Shown here: piece after piece, positions 44,687-53,700 of the stretch
Numbering within the stretch: position 1 is the stretch's first letter
Layout of the letters: each line of letters starts with the position of its first letter
Assembly (NCBI GenBank): GCA_018350325.1
Contig: JAEVLN010000005.1
Location: forward strand, 3,792,142-3,856,141
Source of the DNA: Globodera rostochiensis
Taxonomy: Eukaryota; Nematoda; Chromadorea; Rhabditida; Heteroderidae
Reading direction: 5' to 3'
Length of the DNA stretch: 64,000 bases
The notes under the pieces: model-generated
The model's input: only the letters and a program-made list of their open reading frames with translations
What the model was told of the DNA's origin: nothing
Databases searched by the model: none
Made by a program: the position numbers and the translations under genes

Positions 44687-45063
44687 TGTCGCGTCCCCGC
44701 GCGATTTGAACCCACCCCCTCCCGCGGTGGGATGCCCCCCGCCCGTTTATCCATATCGGCCAACCCCCTCCCAGCGATCGATTTCCCTCCGTCCCCCGAC
44801 CGAGCGGCGCTCGGACGGACCGCCTTCTATCGGAAGCCTTAAAAGGCTTTCCCCGCTTCCCCCGGTCTGTCTTTTTTATTCTTATGTTCGTCCCAGTTTT
44901 CCCAGTGCATTCCCCATCGCTTTTCGCAACCGTGAGAAAATAAAGAAGTGAAACGAAGTCCAATCGCCTCGAAGGGAAGTGAATTGAGTCGAGTCCAGCC
45001 CCAAGAATTGAATTCCGGCTAACCCGATTTGCCCCCCCGGGGAAGTTGGGAAAGGTCGCGACA
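44687..45063 (+). repeat. 5' LTR of the BEL/Pao element
   Basis: 377 bp, TGTCGCG...CGCGACA with 7-bp perfect inverted ends. Contains TTTTTTATTCTTATG (possible TATA region, about 44873-44886) and AATAAA at 44939-44944 (possible polyadenylation signal). Confidence 0.95.
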
Positions 45064-45124
45064 CAACGGCCGGGAAACGAACCCGGGTCCCCGTCCTTTG
45101 CAACTGATCACCCTTTAACCGATA
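45064..45124 (-). other. tRNA-like primer-binding leader
   Basis: On the minus strand the leader reads GGTTAAAGGGTGATCAGTTG, CAAAGGACGGGGACC, CGGGTTCGTTTCCCGG, CCGTTG. The last parts form a T-arm (CCGGG/CCCGG with TTCGTTT). The order GTGATCA..TGCA..AAGG..GGGTTCG also occurs in the tRNA-like SINE of this window (GCTGATCACTGCACCGAAGG). No TGG starts the region, so a standard 3'-CCA primer match is not seen. Confidence 0.5.
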
Positions 45125-48100
45125 ATGTCCGCCCCCTTTCGCGCCCGAATTGTGTTGGCCCACCAAGAGGCCCTACAAACCCTCGCCGACCGAAAAGCCT
45201 TTGCCGCCCCCGCCCGCCCCCAAGGGCAGCCGGAACAGGTCCACCAGGCCCTGGTCTCCTCCCTTCTCCGATCACTCGACGACGAGGTACACGACGCGAC
45301 GGACGTGCTGACCGAACTGTCCGGCGCTTCCGACGGCTGGATGACCCTCCGCACCAGCATGACGGGGGCCGAACGGGGCCTCGACACCCCCCTCTTTGAC
45401 GCCTTTATTGCCGACACCCCCTATTTCCAGTCGATCACCGAGCTCCGCAAATACGTCCGCTCTCTCCGCGACCAACGTCGCGCCCTCGAAACCATCCTCC
45501 CCCGTGCTAACCCATCGCCCTCCCCCGCCCCATCACTTGTCCACCTGCCCAAAACCAACCTCCCCGAATTTTCTGGTGATTGTACCAACTACACCTCCTT
45601 TTGGAACACGTTTAAGGCCGGAGTGCACGATCTTAACATTTCGGACTCGCTCAAATTTATGTATTTAAAACAATGCCTTTCCGGCTCCCCTTTGACCCTG
45701 ATCAGCTCCCTCCCCGTAACTGACGCGTCCTATTCTTCCGCCCTCGGACTGTTGTCCCAGCACTACGATAACCCCGAGGAGGTTGCCCGAGCCCTTCACA
45801 ATTCCCTTCGAAACCTCCCCCGTGTCCGTTCCGGAGAATCCTTTTGCGGAGACTTGCGAGCCCTTCTTGACCAGTTGGAGTGCATTTGCATCCAATTATC
45901 CCAGCAGAACCAATCCTACAACACCATTGGAGTCCAAATGGAAGTAGAGGAGAGACTTCCGCGCTTCATACTCGACGAAATTTTTCAAGCCAAAGAGACG
46001 GATGCCGACTGGTCGACAGACAAATTGAAATCCCGACTCCGTGCCATTCTCAAGCGAAAGGAACAGATTCAGATCCTCACCCCCAAATCCAGTGCCCCTG
46101 CCCCCCAACCCAACTTCGAACCCTCGTTCACCCGACCGTCAAACCCTCCCACCGCTCTCTCCCGACAGGCACCCCCCTACCACCCCTCCCTGACGTTTCA
46201 AACTCATAAGGGCACCACCACCTCCAACCAATTTTCAAGGCCCAAGCCCCAACTCTCTTGTTTGTTCTGTGACAAAACCGGACATTTCGCGACCCAATGT
46301 GAATCTGTTGCTGGGCTCGAAGCCCGCATCAGTCGCCTAAGAGTCCTCAACCGCTGTTTTAAATGTTTAAAGGGAGGCCACCTCTCGCTCCAGTGCCCCA
46401 ACCCTTTACGCTGTTCTCGGTGCAACGGTCCCCACCCGCCCGCATTGTGCCCTTCGATCGACCGGGGGGCACAGCATCTCTCCCATCACGCTCGGCCCCC
46501 AACGTTCCGCCCGAGCCACGCCAACCTTACCCCCCTCCGCCCCCCCGCGTTTACCGTGAGGCAACCAGCCCCAGGGCCATCCGACACCGGGCACCCTCCA
46601 CAAACTAACACAACTATCTCCTCCCCCCATCACGACCGTCCCCTCCCAATTCTTCTCAAATGTGTCCAATTGACCATTTTTCATCCCCACAACCCTTCCA
46701 TCTCTCTCCAAGGCGTTGGCCTTTTCGACGATGGCAGTGACCATTCGTATATCAACATTCGGGAGGCCCAAAGCCTAGGCCTTCCCCTCAGCCCGACTTC
46801 CGTCCGCCTTGGGGTTTTCAACAGCCCCCATTACAAGGACGTCCCCGCCTTCTCCACTCAGTTCGGCGTTCGGTTACTCGATGGTCGCGCACTCATTATA
46901 AAGGCCAATGCCATCGACCGCCTTACCCAGCCGACTTCTTACCTCCCCTTTTCCCCCAAGTTATTTTCTTATTCCAAACTTGTTCCCCCAATTCACTCAT
47001 CGCGCCCCATCGTCCTTTTGGGCGCCGATTATTATTACGAGCTGGAACCAACCCCGGTCCAGCGGTTGCCTTCCGGTTATCATCTCATCCAAACGTTGCT
47101 TGGACCGCTGGTGGCGGGAAGGCCAGCCACCACGACTTGCCCTTCAACCCTCCGAACCATTAATTTCAGCCTCCAGCAGGAGAATGAGCCGCCCCCGTCT
47201 CCCCCCGCCGACTTCTTTACCTTAGAAGGCATCGGAATTCGGGACAGCCCCAACCCTCCCCCCTCCGACGAATCAGTCCTCGCGGAATTCACCAAATCAA
47301 TCGGGTTTCTGGGCGATCGGTACCAAGTGAAATTGCCCTTCCGGGCCGGGCCCGACTCCCTCCCCTTGCCCTCGAATTTCGGTCTCTGTTTGGGCCGGCT
47401 TCGCTCGGTCTACAACACACTGTCCAAGGATTTCTCCCTTCTAAACCGGTACCACGAAATCATTTCTGAACAGCTCACTCTGGGCATAATAGAACCTGTC
47501 CCGCAACCCGGACAATTTTCCCCTCCCCTCCACTATCTCGCTCATCACCCCGTGGTGAACCCGGTGAAAAACAAAGTTCGAATTGTGTACGACGGTTCTG
47601 CCCACATTGGGAAGGAACTCTCCCTCAACGAGTGCCTGCATCCCGGCCCTCCGCTCGTGCCCGATTTGGTGGGGCTTTTACTCCGCTTCCGGATCCCTCG
47701 CATCGCAATTGCGTGCGACATTGAGAAGGCGTTTTTGCAAGTGAGCGTACACCCGGAGCACCGCGACTGCACGCGGTTTCTGTGGCTGAAAGATATCCAG
47801 TACCCGCCCTCCCCCACCAACACGCAAATTTTTCGCTTCACACGCGTTTCCTTTGGCTTGACCTGTTCCCCCTTTTTACTAGCAGCCACTGTTCGGCATC
47901 ACTTGTCTCTTTTCCCCTCCCCATTATCCCAAGAAATCTCGCGGAATATGTACGTGGACAATCTCCTTTTGTCCGCCGACTCCGTTTCGGCGGGGCACCC
48001 AAAAATTTCTTCATCCATCTCCCTTTTTTCGAAAGCGGGTATGCCACTCCGCGAGTTCGTAAGCAATTCCTCCGCAACGATTACCCACTTACCACAAACC

Positions 48101-50977
48101 CTGAGGCTTCCGGGCTCTGACCACAAATTCCTGGGGGTCCAGTGGCATACCGAATCGGACCGCTTGGTGATTGAATTAGCCCCCCCACCCGCGTCATTTT
48201 TACCTACCAAACGGTCCATCCTTTCCTTTGTGGCCTCCCATTATGACCCCCTCGGACTCATTTCCCCCGCCCTGTTGCCATTGAAAATCTTCCTCTCTTC
48301 CCTTTGGGTTGAGAAGTTGAATTGGGACCAACCTCTCCCCCCCGCCCACGGGGCCAATTGGTCGAAAACAACAGAATCCTGGACCCCGACCGCCCGCACA
48401 TCCATTCCCCGGTGCCCATTTGCCGACCTCCCCCTGGACCAATCCTATCAGCTGCACGGCTTTTCCGACGCCTCGGCTGTAGCGATGTGCGCAGCAGTCT
48501 ACCTCCGAGGTTCCCACCCCTCCACCCCCTCTTCCAAGGTGGCTTTGGTTTTTTCAAAAACCAAAGTGAAACCGGCTCATAAGGGGACCGTCCTGACCAT
48601 CCCCAAATTGGAACTCATCGCCGCAGAAATGGCCTCCCGCGCGCTCACCTTTACCCAATCACACTTGTCCCACCTACCCCTCGACCCATCCCTTCACTTA
48701 TGGAGCGATTCCGCCATTGTCCTGGCCTGGCTAAATGGTCAATCTCCCATTAAGGACGTGTTCGTCCAAAACCGAATCAACTTCATCAAATCCCTCCCGA
48801 AGTTAACGATCCGTCATCTCCCGGGCAAAGAGAACCCCGCAGACGTGGGAACCCGCGGAGTGTCATCATTACCCGCCTTAGAGGAAAGGAGAATTTGGTG
48901 GTCGGGGCCCGAATGGCTTTCCGGACCACCCAAATGCTGGTCCACCAACCCCGAAATCAAACCTTACTCGTCAACAAAAATTTCCGCACCAAGCACACCA
49001 ACACCTCCTCCACCCCAGCTCTTTTCTTTCAATATCGTTCAAGCTCAAAGGCAGGCACCGACCTTCGATCTGGCCAGATTTTCACGCCTTCCAAAAGTCC
49101 TCCGGTCCGCTGCCTACTTTTTTCGGTTTATTTCCCGCCTCAAATCCCGAAACACCAACGCCACTCCAGTCCGATTTCCCTCCCTCCTAATTTCGGTGGC
49201 CGAAACCCGATCCGCCCGCCTCTTCCTCATTCGGCAAGAGCAACGTCAGCATCCGCCTATCGACCGGGACAATCTGGCTCTTGGCCTTTTCACGGATCCC
49301 CAACAACTCCTTCGGTCCAAAGGGCGTCTCGACAAAAGTCGGTTGGGCGATAACACCACCCAGCCCATTTATTTGAGCCCAAAATCGCCCCTCACCCATC
49401 TCATCATTTACGAAACTCACCTTTGTAACCAACATACGAGTCCGCTTCACACATTGTCCTTGCTTCGCCTTAGGTTCTGGCTACCCAAAGGTCGAAAGAC
49501 CGTACAGCGAGTTATTTCCCAATTTTGCCTTCCCTGTCGGAAATTCCTGGTCCAACCATTTAACTTGCCGCCCTTCCCCCCTCTTCCGGAAGACCGAGTC
49601 CGGGTCTCCCCACCCTTTTCTAAAGTGGGCCTGGACTACTGTGGGCCAATTTACACGAATGTCCCTTCCCAATCCAACACCAAAACAAAAACACAGGTCA
49701 AAAACTGGATTGTTGTGTGGGTTTGTCTTCCAACCCGGGCCATTTCCCTGGATCTCGTTTCGGACATGTCCGCCCCAACGTTCCTCCTCTCATTCCGGCG
49801 GTTTTCGGCCAAATTTGGTCTCCCCGCAGTCATATATTGCGACAACGCCCCCACGTTTGTGTCCTTTCGGAGTTTCCTCCAATCGCAATCATCCACCAGT
49901 TGGCACTTCAGGGCCCCCAACGCCCCCTGGAAGGGCGGTCACTACGAGCGCTTTATGGCCATGATAAAATTTCATTTGCGCCGCACGTTATCCTCTCCCT
50001 CCCGCCCCCGCACCCTCCCCCTTGACCAAATGTTAACCGTTTTGTCCGAGATCGAAAGTGTGATTAACACACGTCCCATCACCTTCGACTCGTCCGACCC
50101 ATTAAACCCTAGGCCACTCCGCCCAATTGATTTCATCCGTCCCTTGGGCTATCGACAAAATTTCCCGTTGGCTATTTTGGAAGACCCCGCCGACCCCACC
50201 TTTACCCCCGTGGAGACCACACAAACCTCTCTGCAAACCCTATGGGACACTCTCTCCCGGCGAACCCAGAACTTCTGGACCCAATGGGTCCGAGATTATT
50301 TACCTTCCTTACGGGAACGGTATAAAAAGCTCAACCGCCCCTCGGCCCAATGCCCCAAAACGGGCGACCTAGTTCTGGTCCAGAACGAGGCCCTTCCCCG
50401 CTCTTTGTGGACGCCAGCAGTTATCCTCGAGGTACATCGAAATGAGGAAAATTTCCCCGACACCGCCACTATCAAATTCCCCTCGGGCCACGTGACGTTG
50501 CGCTCGGTTGCGCACCTGTACCCATTGGAATCAGCCGGGGAGGCAAATACCGACACCGCCGAGCCTCCACCCACCCCAAGCCCGGCATCCTCCGGCTCAA
50601 GGCCCGTCACCGTCGCCCCATCGCCTCCTCCCCTCGCATTATCTGCGCCCCGATCTCCCGCCCCGGCTTCCGTTCCCAGATGGCGGTGGGCTCCTCATCC
50701 CCCCGTTCCACCGGCCATTGCCCCACCAGCGGCAACTCCCCCCAACAGTGCCCCCTCCACTTCCGTTCCCAGGGGGAGATGGGCTACACATCCCCCCATC
50801 CCACCATACATTGGCCCGCCGGCGTTAGCTCCCGCCAATACAGCCCCCTCAACTACCGTTCCCAGGCGCCGTTGGGCATTGCAGCCCCCTGTTCCACCCC
50901 CCGACTCTCGAGCACCTCCCTCGGGAAGCATCAACCAGTACGCCGTTCCCACGATCAACGCTTTCCCACAGAATTGA
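45125..50977 (+). CDS. BEL/Pao gag-pol polyprotein
   Basis: 1950 residues, no stop or frameshift. In order: capsid-like region of DUF1759 type (LPEFSGDCTNYTSFWNTF, about 141-285); three Cys knuckles at about 378-443 (CLFCDKTGHFATQC, CFKCLKGGHLSLQC, CSRCNGPHPPALC); aspartic protease (LFDDGSDHSYI, about 533); reverse transcriptase (VRIVYDGS 818, CDIEKAFLQV 863, YVDN 942); RNase H (FSDASA 1113, WSDSAIVLAW 1193); integrase with HHCC finger (1431-1472) and D-D-E residues in GLDYCGP, YCDNAP and GGHYERF; DUF5641-like end (about 1740-1800). The RT box is YVDN, not YVDD. A Pro-rich tail carries three repeats of VPR.RW..xPPxPP. It makes the proteins for reverse transcription and integration. Confidence 0.95.
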   Translation: MSAPFRARIVLAHQEALQTLADRKAFAAPARPQGQPEQVHQALVSSLLRSLDDEVHDATDVLTELSGASDGWMTLRTSMTGAERGLDTPLFDAFIADTPYFQSITELRKYVRSLRDQRRALETILPRANPSPSPAPSLVHLPKTNLPEFSGDCTNYTSFWNTFKAGVHDLNISDSLKFMYLKQCLSGSPLTLISSLPVTDASYSSALGLLSQHYDNPEEVARALHNSLRNLPRVRSGESFCGDLRALLDQLECICIQLSQQNQSYNTIGVQMEVEERLPRFILDEIFQAKETDADWSTDKLKSRLRAILKRKEQIQILTPKSSAPAPQPNFEPSFTRPSNPPTALSRQAPPYHPSLTFQTHKGTTTSNQFSRPKPQLSCLFCDKTGHFATQCESVAGLEARISRLRVLNRCFKCLKGGHLSLQCPNPLRCSRCNGPHPPALCPSIDRGAQHLSHHARPPTFRPSHANLTPLRPPAFTVRQPAPGPSDTGHPPQTNTTISSPHHDRPLPILLKCVQLTIFHPHNPSISLQGVGLFDDGSDHSYINIREAQSLGLPLSPTSVRLGVFNSPHYKDVPAFSTQFGVRLLDGRALIIKANAIDRLTQPTSYLPFSPKLFSYSKLVPPIHSSRPIVLLGADYYYELEPTPVQRLPSGYHLIQTLLGPLVAGRPATTTCPSTLRTINFSLQQENEPPPSPPADFFTLEGIGIRDSPNPPPSDESVLAEFTKSIGFLGDRYQVKLPFRAGPDSLPLPSNFGLCLGRLRSVYNTLSKDFSLLNRYHEIISEQLTLGIIEPVPQPGQFSPPLHYLAHHPVVNPVKNKVRIVYDGSAHIGKELSLNECLHPGPPLVPDLVGLLLRFRIPRIAIACDIEKAFLQVSVHPEHRDCTRFLWLKDIQYPPSPTNTQIFRFTRVSFGLTCSPFLLAATVRHHLSLFPSPLSQEISRNMYVDNLLLSADSVSAGHPKISSSISLFSKAGMPLREFVSNSSATITHLPQTLRLPGSDHKFLGVQWHTESDRLVIELAPPPASFLPTKRSILSFVASHYDPLGLISPALLPLKIFLSSLWVEKLNWDQPLPPAHGANWSKTTESWTPTARTSIPRCPFADLPLDQSYQLHGFSDASAVAMCAAVYLRGSHPSTPSSKVALVFSKTKVKPAHKGTVLTIPKLELIAAEMASRALTFTQSHLSHLPLDPSLHLWSDSAIVLAWLNGQSPIKDVFVQNRINFIKSLPKLTIRHLPGKENPADVGTRGVSSLPALEERRIWWSGPEWLSGPPKCWSTNPEIKPYSSTKISAPSTPTPPPPQLFSFNIVQAQRQAPTFDLARFSRLPKVLRSAAYFFRFISRLKSRNTNATPVRFPSLLISVAETRSARLFLIRQEQRQHPPIDRDNLALGLFTDPQQLLRSKGRLDKSRLGDNTTQPIYLSPKSPLTHLIIYETHLCNQHTSPLHTLSLLRLRFWLPKGRKTVQRVISQFCLPCRKFLVQPFNLPPFPPLPEDRVRVSPPFSKVGLDYCGPIYTNVPSQSNTKTKTQVKNWIVVWVCLPTRAISLDLVSDMSAPTFLLSFRRFSAKFGLPAVIYCDNAPTFVSFRSFLQSQSSTSWHFRAPNAPWKGGHYERFMAMIKFHLRRTLSSPSRPRTLPLDQMLTVLSEIESVINTRPITFDSSDPLNPRPLRPIDFIRPLGYRQNFPLAILEDPADPTFTPVETTQTSLQTLWDTLSRRTQNFWTQWVRDYLPSLRERYKKLNRPSAQCPKTGDLVLVQNEALPRSLWTPAVILEVHRNEENFPDTATIKFPSGHVTLRSVAHLYPLESAGEANTDTAEPPPTPSPASSGSRPVTVAPSPPPLALSAPRSPAPASVPRWRWAPHPPVPPAIAPPAATPPNSAPSTSVPRGRWATHPPIPPYIGPPALAPANTAPSTTVPRRRWALQPPVPPPDSRAPPSGSINQYAVPTINAFPQN
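50685..50920 (+). repeat. triplicated Pro-rich unit at the polyprotein end
   Basis: Three units of about 36 codons, each starting with a V-P-R-x-R/G-R-W string (SVPRWRWAPHPPVPP, SVPRGRWATHPPIPP, TVPRRRWALQPPVPP). They lie past the DUF5641-like part and look like a disordered arginine/tryptophan tail. Confidence 0.75.
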
Positions 50978-51135
50978 GCGCCGGTGGGAGGGCGCTGGCG
51001 CGTTCACATCCCACCCCCCCCGTACTTAAAACCGAGCCGAGTGCCCCTTCATCCATTCCGACTTTGCCTCCCCTCTGATCACCTCATTCCCTTTGCTCTG
51101 ACCATCCCACCCCATTTTCAGCAAGTATTCCGCCC

Positions 51136-51765
51136 ATGGGGAACATCTTCTCTTTCGAACTCTTTTCGGTGGACGTGACGCTGGTCCCACAGGTTTCAAC
51201 CGGCGAATCGGTTTGGGCCCCCCTCACTTTCCTTCTGCTCCTCACTCTGGCCCTCCTGTTCCTCATTTGTGCCGTGGGCCGATCCCTCGGTTGGGCATCC
51301 TACAACCGTTCCCGCAACCACCCCCGGGCCTGGATCCCACCTCCGACCGTTATGGCCATACTGGCCCTGTCCCTCCTCCTCATCCTCTCGCCTGTTGAGG
51401 GGTTTCCCCGTAAGGGCGCAATTTCGGCAAAAACCGCTAAAACCTTCCGCCGGCTTGGCAAGGGAACCGTGCCCCTTTTGGCTACCACCGCCCTCTACTT
51501 TGGGCTTGAGTCATTCGCCAACCTCCTCGAAGAAGAACCCGGCGTTTCGTCTCTGCTCCTTTCCGTCCTAGCCTGCCTGGGGGCCCTCGTCCTTCTTGTA
51601 CTGGTGAAGGCATTGTCGATCCTCTACCATTTTTTGCTTCGAAAGGACAATCGGCCGATGTCCGCCCTTCCCACCCCCGACCTCTCCCCGTCCTACGAGT
51701 TGGGCGAACTCCGAGCGGCAGTTGGCGAATTGGTCCAGCGTTCGGACCCGCCGCATCGTGCCTAA
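51136..51765 (+). CDS. accessory membrane protein ORF of the BEL/Pao element
   Basis: 209 residues between pol and the 3' LTR. MGNIFSFELFS begins with Met-Gly-Asn, a possible myristoylation start. Hydrophobic segments: about 29-50 (FLLLLTLALLFLICAVG), 72-89 (MAILALSLLLILSP), 112-128 and 138-165 (LLLSVLACLGALVLLVLVKA), with a basic loop (KTAKTFRRLGKG). No signal-anchored glycoprotein layout, Cys pairs or fusion-like segment is evident, so it is not a typical env. Codon use matches pol. Function unknown. Confidence 0.75.
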   Translation: MGNIFSFELFSVDVTLVPQVSTGESVWAPLTFLLLLTLALLFLICAVGRSLGWASYNRSRNHPRAWIPPPTVMAILALSLLLILSPVEGFPRKGAISAKTAKTFRRLGKGTVPLLATTALYFGLESFANLLEEEPGVSSLLLSVLACLGALVLLVLVKALSILYHFLLRKDNRPMSALPTPDLSPSYELGELRAAVGELVQRSDPPHRA

Positions 51766-51834
51766 AGCGGCACCACCCCCCCCTCCCGCCCCGCCCCGTT
51801 TGACCTCCCCGACAATCATTTTGTAGTTAAGACA

Positions 51835-52542
51835 ATGCCAAATCACCCCAACCCCCGCGGCACATCCATCGCCGTCACCATGATTCTTGCCCATTTGAAA
51901 CTTTCCCCCGGCACTCCGATGCCCAGTTCGGGCCCCCCTGCCTTCCCAGCCATCCCCCCGGCAACCGACAACGCGATGGACATTGACTCGGTGTCCATCG
52001 GATCGCCCCTGTCGAACGCGCCCAACCCGGAGGACAACATCCCAGCCGATGGGCAGACGGCCGACTTCAGACCAGCACCGGATAGGACTCGTACGGACTC
52101 CAGCACGGACGACTCCCACCCACGCATCCGCGGCCCGTCTCCCGCGAACCCGCCCCACCCGCCAACTGAGCCCCAGGCCCCTTCCCCGGTGCACGCCCCT
52201 TCGATTGAAGTGGTAATTGGGAACAGGGGCCCGGCGACTAATGCGAGACCCGCCCCGCCCCGTCCCCGTCGTCCGCGTCGCCGCCCCTTTCGTGGTCCGC
52301 TGGTCTCGCGCGTCCGAGTGCTCTCCTCCGGTGCGGTGTTGTCTCTTCCCCCGAGGGGCCCGACGCATCGCCGTGGGAACCCGACCCGCCCGCTGTACGC
52401 GCTCAACCCGAGGGGCCCAACACCGCTCAACGCCATTCGCTTTCCGCAGGGCCATCCCGCCACGTCTTCATCCCTCGATTTCCCCCTCGATGTCCCCACT
52501 TGTTTTGCGATCGGGGGAGTGTCGCGTCCCCGCGCGATTTGA
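51835..52542 (+). CDS. accessory Pro/Arg-rich ORF of the BEL/Pao element
   Basis: 235 residues starting MPNHPNPRGTSIAVTMI; about 20% Pro by eye, an acidic Ser/Asp section (STDDSHPRIRG) and an Arg-rich string (PPRPRRPRRRPFRGP, about 140-155) like an RNA-binding or nuclear-import motif. The last 23 bases lie inside the 3' LTR. It may be an expressed accessory protein or a chance ORF in G+C-rich DNA; the length and absence of stops favour the first. Confidence 0.5.
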   Translation: MPNHPNPRGTSIAVTMILAHLKLSPGTPMPSSGPPAFPAIPPATDNAMDIDSVSIGSPLSNAPNPEDNIPADGQTADFRPAPDRTRTDSSTDDSHPRIRGPSPANPPHPPTEPQAPSPVHAPSIEVVIGNRGPATNARPAPPRPRRPRRRPFRGPLVSRVRVLSSGAVLSLPPRGPTHRRGNPTRPLYALNPRGPTPLNAIRFPQGHPATSSSLDFPLDVPTCFAIGGVSRPRAI

Positions 52543-52896
52543 ACCCACCCCCTCCCGCGGTGGGATGCCCCCCGCCCGTTTATCCATATCGGCCAACCCC
52601 CTCCCAGCGATCGATTTCCCTCCGTCCCCCGACCGAGCGGCGCTCGGACGGACCGCCTTCTATCGGAAGCCTTAAAAGGCTTTCCCCGCTTCCCCCGGTC
52701 TGTCTTTTTTATTCTTATGTTCGTCCCAGTTTTCCCAGTGCATTCCCCATCGCTTTTCGCAACCGTGAGAAAATAAAGAAGTGAAATGAAGTCCAATCGC
52801 CTCGAAGGGAAGTGAATTGAGTCGAGTCCAGCCCCAAGAATTGAATTCCGGCTAACCCGATTTGCCCCCCCGGGGAAGTTGGGAAAGGTCGCGACA
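52520..52896 (+). repeat. 3' LTR of the BEL/Pao element
   Basis: 377 bp, the same as the 5' LTR except for AAATGAAGTCC where the 5' LTR has AAACGAAGTCC. Preceded by the purine string GATCGGGGGAG, a short polypurine tract candidate. Confidence 0.95.
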
Positions 52897-52967
52897 AAGA
52901 TTTGGCATTTAGTGATTTAGATATTGTTTTTTAGTTTCGCTTTTCTTTGGCAATATTTTTGTTTGAT

Positions 52968-53040
52968 ATTTTGTTCTGCTCTTCGCCATTTTTGGCATTC
53001 TCAGAGTGATCAGACTCTGTGAGATTATTAGGATTCTGAT
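52968..53040 (-). pseudogene. relic of the triple-HTH family
   Basis: The minus strand spells NLTESDHSENAKNGEEQN between unrelated flanks, just downstream of the retrotransposon. Only the end of the repeat region remains. Confidence 0.7.
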
Positions 53041-53520
53041 TGGATTAGGGACAAAAACAACGGCAAGAGAATGAAAAATATGAGAAAAAAGTCAGAATTA
53101 TGAGGAAATTTAATTAGAAGAATTATGAGAAATGATGATCGGACACGAAGAATTTCGAACCCAAACCTATTGGAGAGGTCGGATCCTTCGATCTCACCTT
53201 CACAAGCAAACGCTAATTAAAGGATCCAAACCGGACGAACCTAAAAACAAACGGGCTTCCCCATCCAGCGGCCAATTTCTATGATCTCACCGCCTAAAAC
53301 CAAAAATCAACAAATCCCGTTGAATTTCATACACAAAAAAAGACTGTTTGAATCTAAACAAACCCATTGAAGCTTCTCATCCCGTTGATTTGCATCCCGA
53401 ACCCAAAATATAAATTTGCCAAGCATTTCTTTCCCTCCCCATCTTTCAAGCTCATTTCGTCACCTGTCAAAGGCGACTGGGAAAATGTAATCCCCAATTA
53501 TGTAACTAAGGTTGTTCATG
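53041..53520. other. intergenic region without a gene
   Basis: A+T-rich, with several GGATCC / GATCTCACC strings around 53170-53300; nothing supported. Confidence 0.35.
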
Positions 53521-53522
53521 TA

Positions 53523-53700
53523 AGGATGTGAGTGTTCCGTTGGTTGGAAGTGGACGGTTAAAACGCCTATGGCGGGGGCAAAAGATCATCCATAAAGAAG
53601 AAGTCAAATGGGACGCCCCTTTAGCTCAGTTGGAAGAGCTGCCCACGGGGATTGGGTGAAGGTCGTGCGTTCGAGTCCCACCCGGGGTTACCATTTTGCC
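53523..53700 (+). mobile_element. tRNA-like SINE (interrupted)
   Basis: The body GGACGGTTAAAACGCCTATG..GGGGGCA leads into GCCCCTTTAGCTCAGTTGG (A box), GCGTTCGAGTCCCACC (B box) and CGGGGTTACCATTTTGCC. The two minus-strand copies at 55526-56027 share body and tRNA-like part, the tRNA-like part being at the 3' side. This copy is split after ATTTTGCC by the hAT element; its tail continues at 55096. Confidence 0.65.

Larger units (their letters stand above)
44687..52896 (+). mobile_element. complete BEL/Pao LTR retrotransposon
   Basis: 8.2 kb with two 377-bp LTRs, an unbroken gag-pol ORF and two further ORFs. The target duplication AAGA (44683-44686 and 52897-52900) is supported by the empty-site sequence after other copies (CAATGATTT..GATTTGGCATTT). 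The G+C content and codon use (C/G-ending codons) differ sharply from the A+T-rich flanks. One base difference between the LTRs and intact ORFs indicate a very recent insertion, possibly of a still active element. Confidence 0.95.

Noticed and set aside
51136..51765. An env glycoprotein for the BEL/Pao element
   Set aside because: It has several membrane segments and no signal peptide, Cys pattern, furin site or fusion-like segment. Membrane accessory protein is as far as the sequence goes.
45272..52897. Many antisense and off-frame ORFs of 60-317 codons over the retrotransposon
   Set aside because: They are shadows of G+C-rich coding DNA, where stops are rare. Only the pol frame and the two downstream ORFs have independent support.
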